Assembly: GCA_016778045.1 (NCBI GenBank)
Contig: JADHQG010000002.1
Coordinates: forward strand, 1 to 56,320
Length of the DNA stretch: 56,320 bases
Direction of reading: 5' to 3'
Source of the DNA: Luminiphilus sp.
GTDB lineage: Bacteria; Pseudomonadota; Gammaproteobacteria; Pseudomonadales; Halieaceae
The translations under genes were made by a program, and so were the position numbers. Positions within the stretch are counted from its first letter, which is position 1; every line of letters starts with the position of its first letter. Positions 1 to 8,570 of this stretch are shown one piece after another. The notes below the pieces were generated by a model. The model saw only the letters and a program-made list of their open reading frames with translations, had not been told where the DNA came from and did not search any database.

Positions 1-2341
1 CGCGCAAATAATCCGGCAACGCGTCGTAATCCCCTTTGTTGGCAAAGGGCAGGATGACCTCGTTAATCCGCGCGCGCCGGGCGGCAATGACTTTTTCGCG
101 AATACCACCCACCGCCAGCACAAGACCCGTCAGCGTTAATTCCCCAGTCATGGCCAAAGGTCTTGGCAAACGCTTGCCACGCGCCAACGACACCAGCGCC
201 GTCGCCATGGTGATACCGGCACTCGGGCCATCCTTGGGCGTTGCCCCTTCAGGCACGTGCAGGTGCACCATCGACATATCAAAAAAATCTGTCTCGCAAC
301 CGAATTCGCGAAGATGCGCCAACACGTAGCTATGGGCGATCTCGGCGCTCTCTTTCATCACCTCGCCGAGCTGACCAGTGAGCTTGAAGCCGCGGTTCAA
401 GGTGTGGATCTTGGAAGACTCAATGCTGAGCGTGGCCCCGCCCATCGCGGTCCATGCAAGCCCCGTGACCACGCCTCTGCCGCGCTGGGCACGCTCGGGT
501 TTAAAACGGGCCTGACCGAGGATCTCCTCCACCTCCCGCTTACCAATGCGCACCCGCTTGGTGTCTTCCTCCATCATCTTCAAAATAGATGCCCGCACCA
601 GCGAGCTGAGGCGCTTTTCCAATCCCCGCACACCTGCCTCCCGGCTGTAGGCATCGATGACCAAGCGAATGGCGGCGTCGTTGATGCGGATCTGATTGAA
701 TTTGGCGCCGTGGCGCTCAAGTAACTTTGGCCACAAGTGGTTTTTGGCAATCGCGAGCTTTTCCTCGGCGATGTACCCCGACAGCCGGATCTCTTCCATG
801 CGGTCAAGAAGCGGGCCGGGAATCGTATCGAGTTGATTGGCGGTGCAGACAAACAAGACCTTAGACAAGTCAACACGTAGATCAAGATAATGATCTAGAA
901 ACTCGCTGTTTTGCTCTGGGTCGAGTACTTCCAATAAGGCAGAAGCCGGGTCTCCTTGAAAAGACGCCCCGATCTTGTCGATCTCATCGAGCATGATCAC
1001 GGGGTTTGCGACCTCCACGTCTTTCAGCGCCTGCACGAGCTTACCGGGCATCGCTCCGACGTAGGTGCGCCTGTGGCCCTTGATCTCTGCCTCATCGCGC
1101 ATCCCGCCCAGGCTGAACCGGTAAAACTTGCGACCGAGCGCCGCTGCTATCGATTTGCCGATGCTGGTCTTGCCAACGCCTGGCGGACCCACCAGCAATA
1201 AAATAGACCCATCAATGCTGCCCTTAAAGGCGCCAACAGCCAGAAACTCAGTGATGCGCGCTTTCACGTCATCCAGCCCGTCGTGGTGAGCTTCAAGCGC
1301 GGCCCGCGCCTGCTTGAGATCCAGATTGTCGTCTGAATACACGCCCCAAGGGACCGACGTCGCCCAATCCAGATAATTGCGGGTCACACCGTACTCGGGC
1401 GACCCCGACTCCAGCACCTTCAGTTTGCTGAATTCTTCCTCGATACGGTCGCGCACCTTCTGCGGCGGGTGCAGGTTTTCGAGACGCTGCTCAAAGCGCT
1501 CGAGGTCTGAGGTGTTGTCATCTTTGGAGATACCCAACTCTTTCTCGATCACTTTCATCTGCTCACGCAGAAAGAATTCACGCTGATTCGCAGAAACCTT
1601 TTCGTTCACCTGAGTGCTAATTTGTCCCTGTAGCGTGGCAACCTCCTTCTCACGCTTCAAAAGCTCCAGCACCTTCGTCATGCGCTGGGTCAGCGGCAGC
1701 GTCTCAAGTATCTCCTGCAATCGATCGCCGTTCGCTGTGGTCAGCGCAGCCGCAAAGTCCGCCAATAAGCTGGGCTGACTGGGATTGAATTGACCGATGT
1801 GTTGTTTGAGCTCTTCGCTGTAGAGCGGATTCAGGGGCAGTAATTCCTTGATCGCCGCGATCACCGCCATGGCGTAAGCCTTGATCTCATCGCTCTCCCG
1901 GTCACCCTGACTCCGGGGGTACTCGACCTGAGCGACCAACGGCCCCTGCTCGTTGAGCCACCGTACGATGCGGAAGCGGCGCAACCCTTGCGCGAGAAAT
2001 TGGCCACTGTGCTCTGCCATCGGTGGACGGTGAAGCCTGACAACACACCCCGTGGTCGGGAACTGGTCCGCCGTGGCTTTACCCGGATCCGATTCGTCAA
2101 CAAAAGCAAGGCCCAGCAACCCTGAGCCCTGTTGGGCGATGGCATCCAATGTCGCTTGCCAGTTCTCAGGGTTAAATGAAACAGGCTGCACCTGCCCTGG
2201 GAAAAACGGCCGACCGGGCAGTGGCAGCATTACCAGCGTATCGGGCAGCACATCATCGGCGACAGCAGGCGTTGGCACTACCTGCTCTGCCTCTGGCGGC
2301 AAGATCTCGCCGTCGTACTGGATGTCGTCTTCCCGATCCAC
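1..2341 (-). CDS. lon: Lon ATP-dependent protease (3' end outside window)
   Basis: ATP-dependent serine protease that degrades misfolded and short-lived regulatory proteins in the cytoplasm. The ORF track misses it because it runs off the left edge; I translated it from the reverse strand. It shows an N-terminal LON substrate domain, Walker A GPPGVGKT near residue 384, Walker B VIMLDEIDK near 446, the catalytic serine in PKDGPSAG near 706 and the catalytic lysine in GGIREKV near 749. About 780 residues are visible; by comparison with E. coli Lon (784 aa) only a few dozen are missing. I place the start at GTG 2341, because GGAGAG sits six bases upstream and an in-frame TAA lies further upstream. 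The N-terminus carries a short acidic extension before the LON domain. A heat-shock-type promoter precedes it. Confidence 0.95.
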   Translation of the reverse strand, partial: MDREDDIQYDGEILPPEAEQVVPTPAVADDVLPDTLVMLPLPGRPFFPGQVQPVSFNPENWQATLDAIAQQGSGLLGLAFVDESDPGKATADQFPTTGCVVRLHRPPMAEHSGQFLAQGLRRFRIVRWLNEQGPLVAQVEYPRSQGDRESDEIKAYAMAVIAAIKELLPLNPLYSEELKQHIGQFNPSQPSLLADFAAALTTANGDRLQEILETLPLTQRMTKVLELLKREKEVATLQGQISTQVNEKVSANQREFFLREQMKVIEKELGISKDDNTSDLERFEQRLENLHPPQKVRDRIEEEFSKLKVLESGSPEYGVTRNYLDWATSVPWGVYSDDNLDLKQARAALEAHHDGLDDVKARITEFLAVGAFKGSIDGSILLLVGPPGVGKTSIGKSIAAALGRKFYRFSLGGMRDEAEIKGHRRTYVGAMPGKLVQALKDVEVANPVIMLDEIDKIGASFQGDPASALLEVLDPEQNSEFLDHYLDLRVDLSKVLFVCTANQLDTIPGPLLDRMEEIRLSGYIAEEKLAIAKNHLWPKLLERHGAKFNQIRINDAAIRLVIDAYSREAGVRGLEKRLSSLVRASILKMMEEDTKRVRIGKREVEEILGQARFKPERAQRGRGVVTGLAWTAMGGATLSIESSKIHTLNRGFKLTGQLGEVMKESAEIAHSYVLAHLREFGCETDFFDMSMVHLHVPEGATPKDGPSAGITMATALVSLARGKRLPRPLAMTGELTLTGLVLAVGGIREKVIAARRARINEVILPFANKGDYDALPDYLR

Positions 2342-2387
2342 TGGATGCTCTCCGTTCCAAGACAAATACCATTGTCCTCGTTAGGAG

Positions 2388-2416
2388 ATATGGGGATTCA
2401 CGGAGGTGGTTTCAAG
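2388..2416 (-). promoter_or_regulatory. Sigma-32 (heat-shock) promoter of lon
   Basis: On the minus strand CTTGAAA (2410-2416) is followed after 15 bases by CCCATAT (2388-2394). This matches the RpoH consensus CTTGAAA-N11-16-CCCATnT at every defined position. The expected transcription start near 2380 would leave a leader of about 40 nt before the GTG start of lon, which is a classical heat-shock gene in gammaproteobacteria. Confidence 0.85.
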
Positions 2417-2662
2417 TAGCTGAGAACGCGGGTCGATCCATCGGAGAGGGCTAACCATCCCCAAAACCTCTACCCAAAAGTCATTTCCTGAGCGCCTAGG
2501 GTAGGAGCCTCGTTATTCCAAGCCGCGTTGACTCTCGCCCCTTTTCATCTCAGCACCTACTGCGAAAACAAATGTGGCGCGACAAGAAGCGGCGCGGGTG
2601 GCGATGATACTTAAGGCCAATAGCAGTCGGCGACCGGATAGCCAGCCGGGCACGAGCTGCGC
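2417..2662. other. Intergenic stretch between DUF1820 gene and lon promoter
   Basis: Together with the lon promoter and leader this makes a gap of about 320 bases. I see no credible reading frame, no tRNA-like fold and no hairpin followed by a T-run that would terminate the DUF1820 transcript. Some read-through from the DUF1820 gene into lon is therefore possible. Confidence 0.5.
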
Positions 2663-3001
2663 TCAGTCATCTCCCTGTGAGGGAGCAAGGGGTTGAGGGG
2701 TAACCGGGAACGTCGCGATCTTGGCGGTACCGCCCTCGGAGATGCGCGCGGCGCCCTCCTTGTCGACCTCATCAATGCGCACAATAGATTGCAAGGGGAT
2801 ATAGCTCCGTTTGACGCCGGAAAACTCTTTTTTTAGCTTTTCCTCACCCGGATCAACCAAAATCTGAGAGCGCTCACCAAACACCAGCTCCTCGACCTCA
2901 ACGAATCCCCACATATCGCTCTGGTAAATCTGGCGAGCAAAGACCTCGTAGACCTGACCACCGTTGTGGAAAATGACTTTGTAGATGGGCTGAGACGACA
3001 T
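2663..3001 (-). CDS. DUF1820 family protein
   Basis: Small protein of 112 residues with the features of the DUF1820 family: an N-terminal [17 protein letters not shown] strand region, an acidic EVEELVFGE segment, and [13 protein letters not shown] near the C-terminal third. Members are short cytoplasmic proteins of unknown function found widely in gammaproteobacteria, often near miaB, as here. The ORF track starts at 3055, but I prefer ATG 3001, since GGAG lies six bases upstream and the extra 18 residues are low-complexity leader sequence. It diverges from miaB across a gap of about 150 bp that must hold both promoters. Confidence 0.85.
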   Translation of the reverse strand: MSSQPIYKVIFHNGGQVYEVFARQIYQSDMWGFVEVEELVFGERSQILVDPGEEKLKKEFSGVKRSYIPLQSIVRIDEVDKEGAARISEGGTAKIATFPVTPQPLAPSQGDD

Positions 3002-3150
3002 GTTGGCTCCTTGGAAACCAAGGTGGTGTAGCGAAAAGGGGCGGAATGGTAACACTTTGCGTACAAAGCTCCACCACTGGAAGAAATTTCCGCCAGACAG
3101 GCGCTATACTCCGCGCCCTCAGGGGCTTTGGAGTCACCCCACGGAGCAAA

Positions 3151-4500
3151 ATGAGCAAATCAGGCGCGAAAAAACTGTTCGTCGAGACCCACGGTTGTCA
3201 GATGAACGAGTACGACTCGGCCAGAATGGCAGACCTTCTGGCGGCGAGCCACGGCCTCGAGCCCACCGATTCTGCCGACGAGGCGGATGTATTGCTCCTG
3301 AACACCTGTTCTATTCGCGAAAAAGCTCAGGAAAAGGTGTTTCACCAACTGGGGCGTTGGAAGCACCTGAAAAAGCAGAATCCTGATCTGATCATAGGTG
3401 TCGGCGGTTGCGTCGCCAGCCAGGAAGGCGCCGAAATCGGCAAGCGGGCGCCCTACGTTGACTTGATATTTGGTCCGCAGACACTTCACCGCCTGCCAGA
3501 GATGCTCGACGATCGTCGCCGGGGTGAGCCGGTCGTGGTCGATGTCAGCTTCCCCGAAATTGAGAAATTCGATCGACTGCCAGAGCCGAGTGTCGACGGG
3601 CCAAGTGCTTTCGTCTCGATCATGGAGGGCTGCAGCAAATACTGTACTTTCTGTGTGGTGCCCTATACCCGGGGCGAGGAGGTGTCGCGTCCGGTCGACG
3701 ATGTCATTGCCGAGATTGCAGGGCTGGCAGATCGGGGTGTTAAAGAGGTCAATCTTTTAGGACAGAACGTGAACGCGTATCGCGGGCGCAACCACCTCGA
3801 CGAGATCATCGATTTTGCCGAACTCTTGCATTTGGTCGATATGGTCCCTGGGATCGAGCGCATCCGCTATACCACCTCTCATCCCGTTGAATTCACCGAC
3901 GCCATCATTGCCTGCTACGCGGAAATTCCCGCGCTGGTGGACCATCTGCACCTGCCTGTGCAAAGCGGCTCTGACCGCATTCTAATGGCCATGAAGCGGG
4001 GCCATACCGCGTTGGAGTACAAAGCGACCATTCGTGCCCTGCGCAAAGTGAGACCCAACATTTCAATGTCATCCGATTTTATTATTGGATTTCCGGGAGA
4101 GACCGAAGCCGATTTTGCGGCGACGATGAAACTGATCGAGGACGTAGGCTTTGATTCGTCGTTCAGCTTCATCTATAGCGCTCGTCCCGGCACACCCGCC
4201 GCCGATCTGCGCGACGAAGTGCCAGAGGACGTCAAGAAACAGCGCCTGCACATTCTACAGGCACGAATCGCCCAGCAAGCGCAGCAAATTGCTCAGGCCA
4301 TGGTAGGCAGCAAACAGCGAATATTGGTCACCGGTTATGCGAAAAAGGATCCCGGACAGCTATCGGGGCGCACAGAGAATAATCGAGTGGTGAACTTCCC
4401 GTGTCAGGACTGTGCCCTCATTGGCGAATTTGCGGACGTTGAAATCACTGCGGCCTACACAAACTCTCTGCTGGGCTGCCTTATTTCAACTTCCGTATAA
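3151..4500 (+). CDS. miaB: tRNA-2-methylthio-N6-dimethylallyladenosine synthase MiaB
   Basis: Radical-SAM methylthiotransferase that adds the methylthio group to i6A37 of tRNAs reading UNN codons. The 449-residue product has the N-terminal UPF0004 cluster cysteines in THGCQMN, NTCSIRE and GGCVASQ, the radical-SAM CxxxCxxC in GCSKYCTFC, and a C-terminal TRAM-type stretch. The track starts at 3046, but ATG 3151 is preceded by GGAG and matches the usual MiaB N-terminus, so the upstream 35 residues are discarded. It opens the run leading to phoH, ybeY, corC and lnt, an arrangement conserved in E. coli and Pseudomonas. Confidence 0.96.
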   Translation: MSKSGAKKLFVETHGCQMNEYDSARMADLLAASHGLEPTDSADEADVLLLNTCSIREKAQEKVFHQLGRWKHLKKQNPDLIIGVGGCVASQEGAEIGKRAPYVDLIFGPQTLHRLPEMLDDRRRGEPVVVDVSFPEIEKFDRLPEPSVDGPSAFVSIMEGCSKYCTFCVVPYTRGEEVSRPVDDVIAEIAGLADRGVKEVNLLGQNVNAYRGRNHLDEIIDFAELLHLVDMVPGIERIRYTTSHPVEFTDAIIACYAEIPALVDHLHLPVQSGSDRILMAMKRGHTALEYKATIRALRKVRPNISMSSDFIIGFPGETEADFAATMKLIEDVGFDSSFSFIYSARPGTPAADLRDEVPEDVKKQRLHILQARIAQQAQQIAQAMVGSKQRILVTGYAKKDPGQLSGRTENNRVVNFPCQDCALIGEFADVEITAAYTNSLLGCLISTSV

Positions 4501-4577
4501 CGCCATCCGGGAGTTGACTCAGCCCGCAAGGCGAGTATCGTTTGGTTCCCAATGTGAAAGAGGCGGCGTGAAAACCG

Positions 4578-5621
4578 TTGGACACAGAGCAATCGGCGCC
4601 CGAGGCCAACCCCCCGGGTCTGGCCTCACATATCACACTCTCCCTCGAACCTAATGACGCGCGCAATCTGGCAGCCCTGTGCGGGCAGCTGGACAATCAC
4701 CTGCGCCAGATTGAAAAGCGGCTAGAAATCTCCATTCAGAACCGCAGCAATCAGTTCGAGTTACGAGGCACGCACGCCCGCTGCCAGATGGCGGCATCAC
4801 TCCTGTCGTCACTGTACGCCGATGTTGAAAATGGTATTCAACTGAGTCCAGAAAGCATTCATCTGCGTCTGCAAGAAGCCGATCTTGAGCTGCTGAGCGA
4901 GCCGCAAAGCGCAGAAATCAGCGGTGAAACAGCAGGATTGATCCGCACAAAGCGGCAATCCATTCGGCCCCGCGGTCAAAACCAGCGAGCCTATGTCTCC
5001 GCGATTGGTAGCCACGACATCAATTTTGGCATTGGCCCTGCAGGTACCGGTAAAACCTATCTTGCCGTCGCCTGTGCGGTGCGAGCCCTGTTAAACGAGC
5101 AGGTCAAACGGATTCTGCTGGTCCGTCCGGCGGTGGAGGCAGGCGAGCGTCTCGGATTCCTGCCCGGGGATCTCTCACAAAAGGTCGACCCGTACCTCAG
5201 ACCGCTCTACGACGCGCTCTACGAGATGCTGGGGTTTGAAACCGTCAACAAGTACATCGAGCGGCACGTGATCGAGATCGCACCGTTGGCTTTTATGCGC
5301 GGTCGCACGCTCAATCACGCCTTTATCATTCTTGACGAGGCACAGAACACCACTAAGGAACAGATGAAGATGTTCCTGACTCGTATCGGCTTTGGCTCAA
5401 CCGCTGTGGTCACAGGCGATACCACCCAAATTGACCTGCCCAAGGGCACGCAAAGCGGTCTCAAACACGCCATGACCGTATTAGAGGATGTTGAAGGCAT
5501 CACCTTTACTCAGTTCGCGAATAAAGACGTCGTGCGCCACCCGGTGGTGCAAAGGGTCGTGAGTGCCTACGACGAGCACGAACAAAAAACCGCTCAGCGT
5601 GGCGGCGACGGTCCTCCGTGA
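4578..5621 (+). CDS. ybeZ: PhoH-like ATPase YbeZ
   Basis: P-loop ATPase of the PhoH family, a cytoplasmic partner of the YbeY ribosome endonuclease. The 347-residue protein has Walker A GPAGTGKT and Walker B FIILDEAQ, with the family's EQMKMFLTRIGFGS and VVTGDTTQIDLP blocks. No ATG is available: an in-frame stop lies at 4569 and the first start is TTG 4578, which fits the length of E. coli YbeZ (about 346 aa). It follows miaB after about 75 bp and its stop overlaps the GTG of ybeY in a GTGA junction, so the two are probably translationally coupled. Confidence 0.93.
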   Translation: MDTEQSAPEANPPGLASHITLSLEPNDARNLAALCGQLDNHLRQIEKRLEISIQNRSNQFELRGTHARCQMAASLLSSLYADVENGIQLSPESIHLRLQEADLELLSEPQSAEISGETAGLIRTKRQSIRPRGQNQRAYVSAIGSHDINFGIGPAGTGKTYLAVACAVRALLNEQVKRILLVRPAVEAGERLGFLPGDLSQKVDPYLRPLYDALYEMLGFETVNKYIERHVIEIAPLAFMRGRTLNHAFIILDEAQNTTKEQMKMFLTRIGFGSTAVVTGDTTQIDLPKGTQSGLKHAMTVLEDVEGITFTQFANKDVVRHPVVQRVVSAYDEHEQKTAQRGGDGPP

Positions 5622-6106
5622 ACATCATCTTGTCCGTGGACCGCAACACCCCTATGGCCTCGCCATCTGACGAGACCATCGAGGACTGGGTCTGCCGCGC
5701 GCTGGCAAGCGCGCAGAGCCGGTCCGGACACACGCCCGAGCTCTCGATCCGGATTACCGATGACGACGAAGCGGCTAATTTCAACCAGACCTTTCGCGCC
5801 AAGCCCGGCGCAACGAACGTCTTATCCTTCCCCGCCGATCTGCCGCCTGACGCCGAATCCGGTCTGCTGGGTGATCTGGTTATTTGTGCGCCCCTCGTCG
5901 AGCGTGAGGCAGCCCAACAAGCAAAACCGGTCGAGGCTCACTGGGCGCACCTGATCATCCATGGCGTGTTGCACTTGCTGGGTCACGACCACCAAACGTC
6001 AGCAGAGGCCGAGTTGATGGAGCGCTTGGAGATCGATTTGCTTCACCATCTGGGCTTTCCCAATCCCTATGATTCTCAATGGCCCCCGGAGGGCGCAGCA
6101 CTGTGA
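5618..6106 (+). CDS. ybeY: Endoribonuclease YbeY
   Basis: Zinc-dependent single-strand endoribonuclease needed for 16S rRNA 3'-end maturation and ribosome quality control. The 162-residue product carries the UPF0054 metal motif HGVLHLLGHDH, whose three histidines bind the metal, and the TNVLSFPAD block. It starts with GTG 5618 inside the ybeZ stop (GTGA) and ends in another GTGA junction with corC. The ybeZ-ybeY-corC-lnt order is a conserved operon in gammaproteobacteria. Confidence 0.95.
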   Translation: MNIILSVDRNTPMASPSDETIEDWVCRALASAQSRSGHTPELSIRITDDDEAANFNQTFRAKPGATNVLSFPADLPPDAESGLLGDLVICAPLVEREAAQQAKPVEAHWAHLIIHGVLHLLGHDHQTSAEAELMERLEIDLLHHLGFPNPYDSQWPPEGAAL

Positions 6107-6954
6107 CTGAAGACCGCAAGTCGGAATCTGAAGAACGATCTTGGCTGGACCGACTCACCCACTTCATCAGCGGAGAGCCGCAGACCAAGTCTGACCTCGA
6201 GGGCGTGCTCGCTCTGGCCGAGGAACATGAGATTATTGACGAGGACGCACGAAAAATCATGGAGGGGGCCTTATTGGTCACCGACATGCAGGTGCGCGAC
6301 ATCATGATCCCTCGCGCACAAATGGTGGTCATCGACGCCGATCAGCCTCTTCTCGAGGCGTTGCCGCAAATCACCCAATCGGGTCACTCGCGCTACCCGG
6401 TCATCGGCGATGGCATCGACGACGTCATCGGCATCTTGTTGGCGAAAGATCTTCTACCGCTGGTTCAAACTGATGCGGCGGTGCCCAGCATTAAGGAACT
6501 GATGCGGCCGGTCATAGCCGTCCCTGAGAGCAAACGGCTGAATGTATTGCTCCGCGAGTTTCGTCAAAACCGCAATCATATGGCGATTGTGATCGACGAG
6601 TACGGCGGGATCGCAGGCTTGATTACGATCGAGGACGTACTTGAGGAGATTGTTGGCGAAATCGAGGACGAAACCGACGTTGAAGAGGGGCAGCTCATTC
6701 GACCGGTTAATGACAGCTCATTCATGGTCGAGGCATTGACGCCCATCGAAGACTTCAATGAATTCTTTGGCACGGCGTTCAGTGATGAAGAGTTCGACAC
6801 CATCGGCGGGTTAGTGATTAACGCCTTTGGGCAATTGCCGACGAGGAATCAGTCTGTCCGCCTCGACCAATTTGAATTCAAAGTGATTCACGCCGACGAG
6901 CGAAGACTCACCCGTTTGCGCGTCACCACCAACGCCTCCGTGCCCGCAGAGTAA
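6103..6954 (+). CDS. corC: CorC/YbeX CBS-domain protein
   Basis: CBS-pair protein of the HlyC/CorC family, historically linked to CorA-dependent magnesium/cobalt efflux and more recently to ribosome metabolism with YbeY. After a short hydrophilic N-terminus there is a first CBS domain around VRDIMIPRAQM, a second around MRPVIAVPES to EYGGIAGLITIEDVLEEIVGE, and a C-terminal transporter-associated domain. The track gives ATG 6079, but GTG 6103 is preferred: GGAGGG lies eight bases upstream and it forms the GTGA overlap typical of this operon (283 aa). Its TAA overlaps the ATG of lnt. Confidence 0.93.
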   Translation: MTEDRKSESEERSWLDRLTHFISGEPQTKSDLEGVLALAEEHEIIDEDARKIMEGALLVTDMQVRDIMIPRAQMVVIDADQPLLEALPQITQSGHSRYPVIGDGIDDVIGILLAKDLLPLVQTDAAVPSIKELMRPVIAVPESKRLNVLLREFRQNRNHMAIVIDEYGGIAGLITIEDVLEEIVGEIEDETDVEEGQLIRPVNDSSFMVEALTPIEDFNEFFGTAFSDEEFDTIGGLVINAFGQLPTRNQSVRLDQFEFKVIHADERRLTRLRVTTNASVPAE

Positions 6955-8426
6955 TGCCCAATAACTGGCCGCGCTGGGGTCTTGCCTGTGTCGCTGGCCT
7001 GATCTTTCCGCTGGGCCTTGCGCCATTTGATTGGTGGCCGCTCGTCGGTCTCAGTGCGGGCTTACTGTTCTTTTGTCTGAACCCGGCTCATTGCAGAACA
7101 CCACTGCGTACCGGATTCTTCTTTGGCGCCGGTTTTTTCGGTGCTGGTGTGTCGTGGGTATACGTCAGCATCCACGTCTACGGCAATACACCCGTACCAT
7201 TGGCAACAGTGCTCACCGTCATGTTCTGTGGCGGTCTGGCACTGCTGTTTACACTCCAAGCGCTGCTCTTCAACCGACTGGCGAGCCGCCATTTAGGCTG
7301 GCAGGTCATACAGTTTGCCTCCGTGTGGGTGTTGTTCGAGTGGGTACGGAGCTGGCTGCTGACAGGCTTTCCTTGGTCTTATGCCGGTTACAGCATGCTC
7401 GACTCGCCCTTCGCTGGTTGGATCCCCGTGATCGGGGTGTATGGATCCTCTTGGCTCGTTGTTTTGCTGGGGTGCCTTTGGGTGTCGGCGCTGTCCCGGC
7501 CGCAACGCGCGCCACGCTGGATCATCACCCTATTCTGCTCAACTGCATTATGGCTAAGTGGCTCGCTGTGGTCGGGCGTACAGTGGACTCAGCCCTTAGG
7601 AACACCGCTCCGCGTTGCGGCTGTTCAACCGAATGTGCCTCTCAAAGAAAAATGGAATCCCCGATACCGCGGCGGCATTCTCCGCGATTTCGTTGAGCGC
7701 AGTGCGCGACTGTCTGAAAGCCACGACATTGTGGTTTGGCCTGAGTCAGCAATACCCGGTTATCGGGATCAGCTAGAAGCTGTCATCAGTCAGGCCGATC
7801 AAGACGCAACCAACAGCGCCACGACGCTGATCACAGGCATCCCTACACGCGATACGGGCGGCCGCTACAACAGCGTTGTGGCGCTGGGCAACGGATCGGG
7901 AACCTACAACAAGCAGAAGCTGGTGCCCTTTGGAGAATACGTCCCGCTCGAGGGTTGGTTGCGCGGGCTCATCGCATTTTTTGATTTGCCCATGTCGCAA
8001 TTCAGTGAAGGTTCGTCTGACCAACCACCGCTCATGGCCCATGGCCTGCCGGTCGCATCCCTCATCTGTTATGAGGTCGTCTACCCCGACTTCGTGCAGC
8101 GACTCGGGCGCGATGCGGCGCTATTAATCACCATCAGCAACGATACCTGGTTCGGTGACAGTGTCGGGCCGTGGCAACACTTTCAAATGGCCCGCTATCG
8201 CGCGGTCGAAATGGGGCGGGACCTGATTCGCAGCACCAACGACGGCATCACCGCACTGGTGGATGCCGGGGGCCGAGTGATCGCAACCTCGCCTCAGTTT
8301 ACTGACGCTGTCGTGATGGGAGCAGTTCAGCCCCGCACCGGGCACACGCCTTATGCGCTGACAGGTAGCTTACCGGTTCTGGTATTTGCGCTGATCACAT
8401 TGGTATTAGGTCGAGACCGCCCTTAA
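6954..8426 (+). CDS. lnt: Apolipoprotein N-acyltransferase Lnt
   Basis: Inner-membrane enzyme that adds the third acyl chain to the N-terminal cysteine of lipoproteins so that the Lol system can sort them to the outer membrane. Of its 490 residues the first 200 contain about six hydrophobic segments; the rest is a periplasmic nitrilase fold with the Glu-Lys-Cys triad in WPESAIPG, KQKLVPFGEY and ICYEVVYPD. ATG 6954 overlaps the corC stop (TAATG). Substrates in this window would include the lipobox proteins LptE, the lipocalin, the DUF885 protein and the YtcJ-like hydrolase. Confidence 0.95.
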   Translation: MPNNWPRWGLACVAGLIFPLGLAPFDWWPLVGLSAGLLFFCLNPAHCRTPLRTGFFFGAGFFGAGVSWVYVSIHVYGNTPVPLATVLTVMFCGGLALLFTLQALLFNRLASRHLGWQVIQFASVWVLFEWVRSWLLTGFPWSYAGYSMLDSPFAGWIPVIGVYGSSWLVVLLGCLWVSALSRPQRAPRWIITLFCSTALWLSGSLWSGVQWTQPLGTPLRVAAVQPNVPLKEKWNPRYRGGILRDFVERSARLSESHDIVVWPESAIPGYRDQLEAVISQADQDATNSATTLITGIPTRDTGGRYNSVVALGNGSGTYNKQKLVPFGEYVPLEGWLRGLIAFFDLPMSQFSEGSSDQPPLMAHGLPVASLICYEVVYPDFVQRLGRDAALLITISNDTWFGDSVGPWQHFQMARYRAVEMGRDLIRSTNDGITALVDAGGRVIATSPQFTDAVVMGAVQPRTGHTPYALTGSLPVLVFALITLVLGRDRP

Positions 8427-8570
8427 TGCTGGTAAACTCTTCGCCGGCACTGATCAAGATTTAAGCTGAGCTGAAAATGGCAGACCTCGCTCCCCGAGGG
8501 TCGGCTCGCACAGCAAGCGTTACCTCAGTACGCACTTCAGAATTACGCAATATCGCAATATAGAGTCACT

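Noticed and set aside
257-724. 155-aa plus-strand ORF at the left edge
   Set aside because: Antisense to the Lon protease domain, whose motifs are clear on the minus strand.
8427-8570. Possible tRNA or leader-peptide attenuator upstream of leuS
   Set aside because: Only an imperfect hairpin; no cloverleaf, no leucine-rich leader peptide and no T-run.
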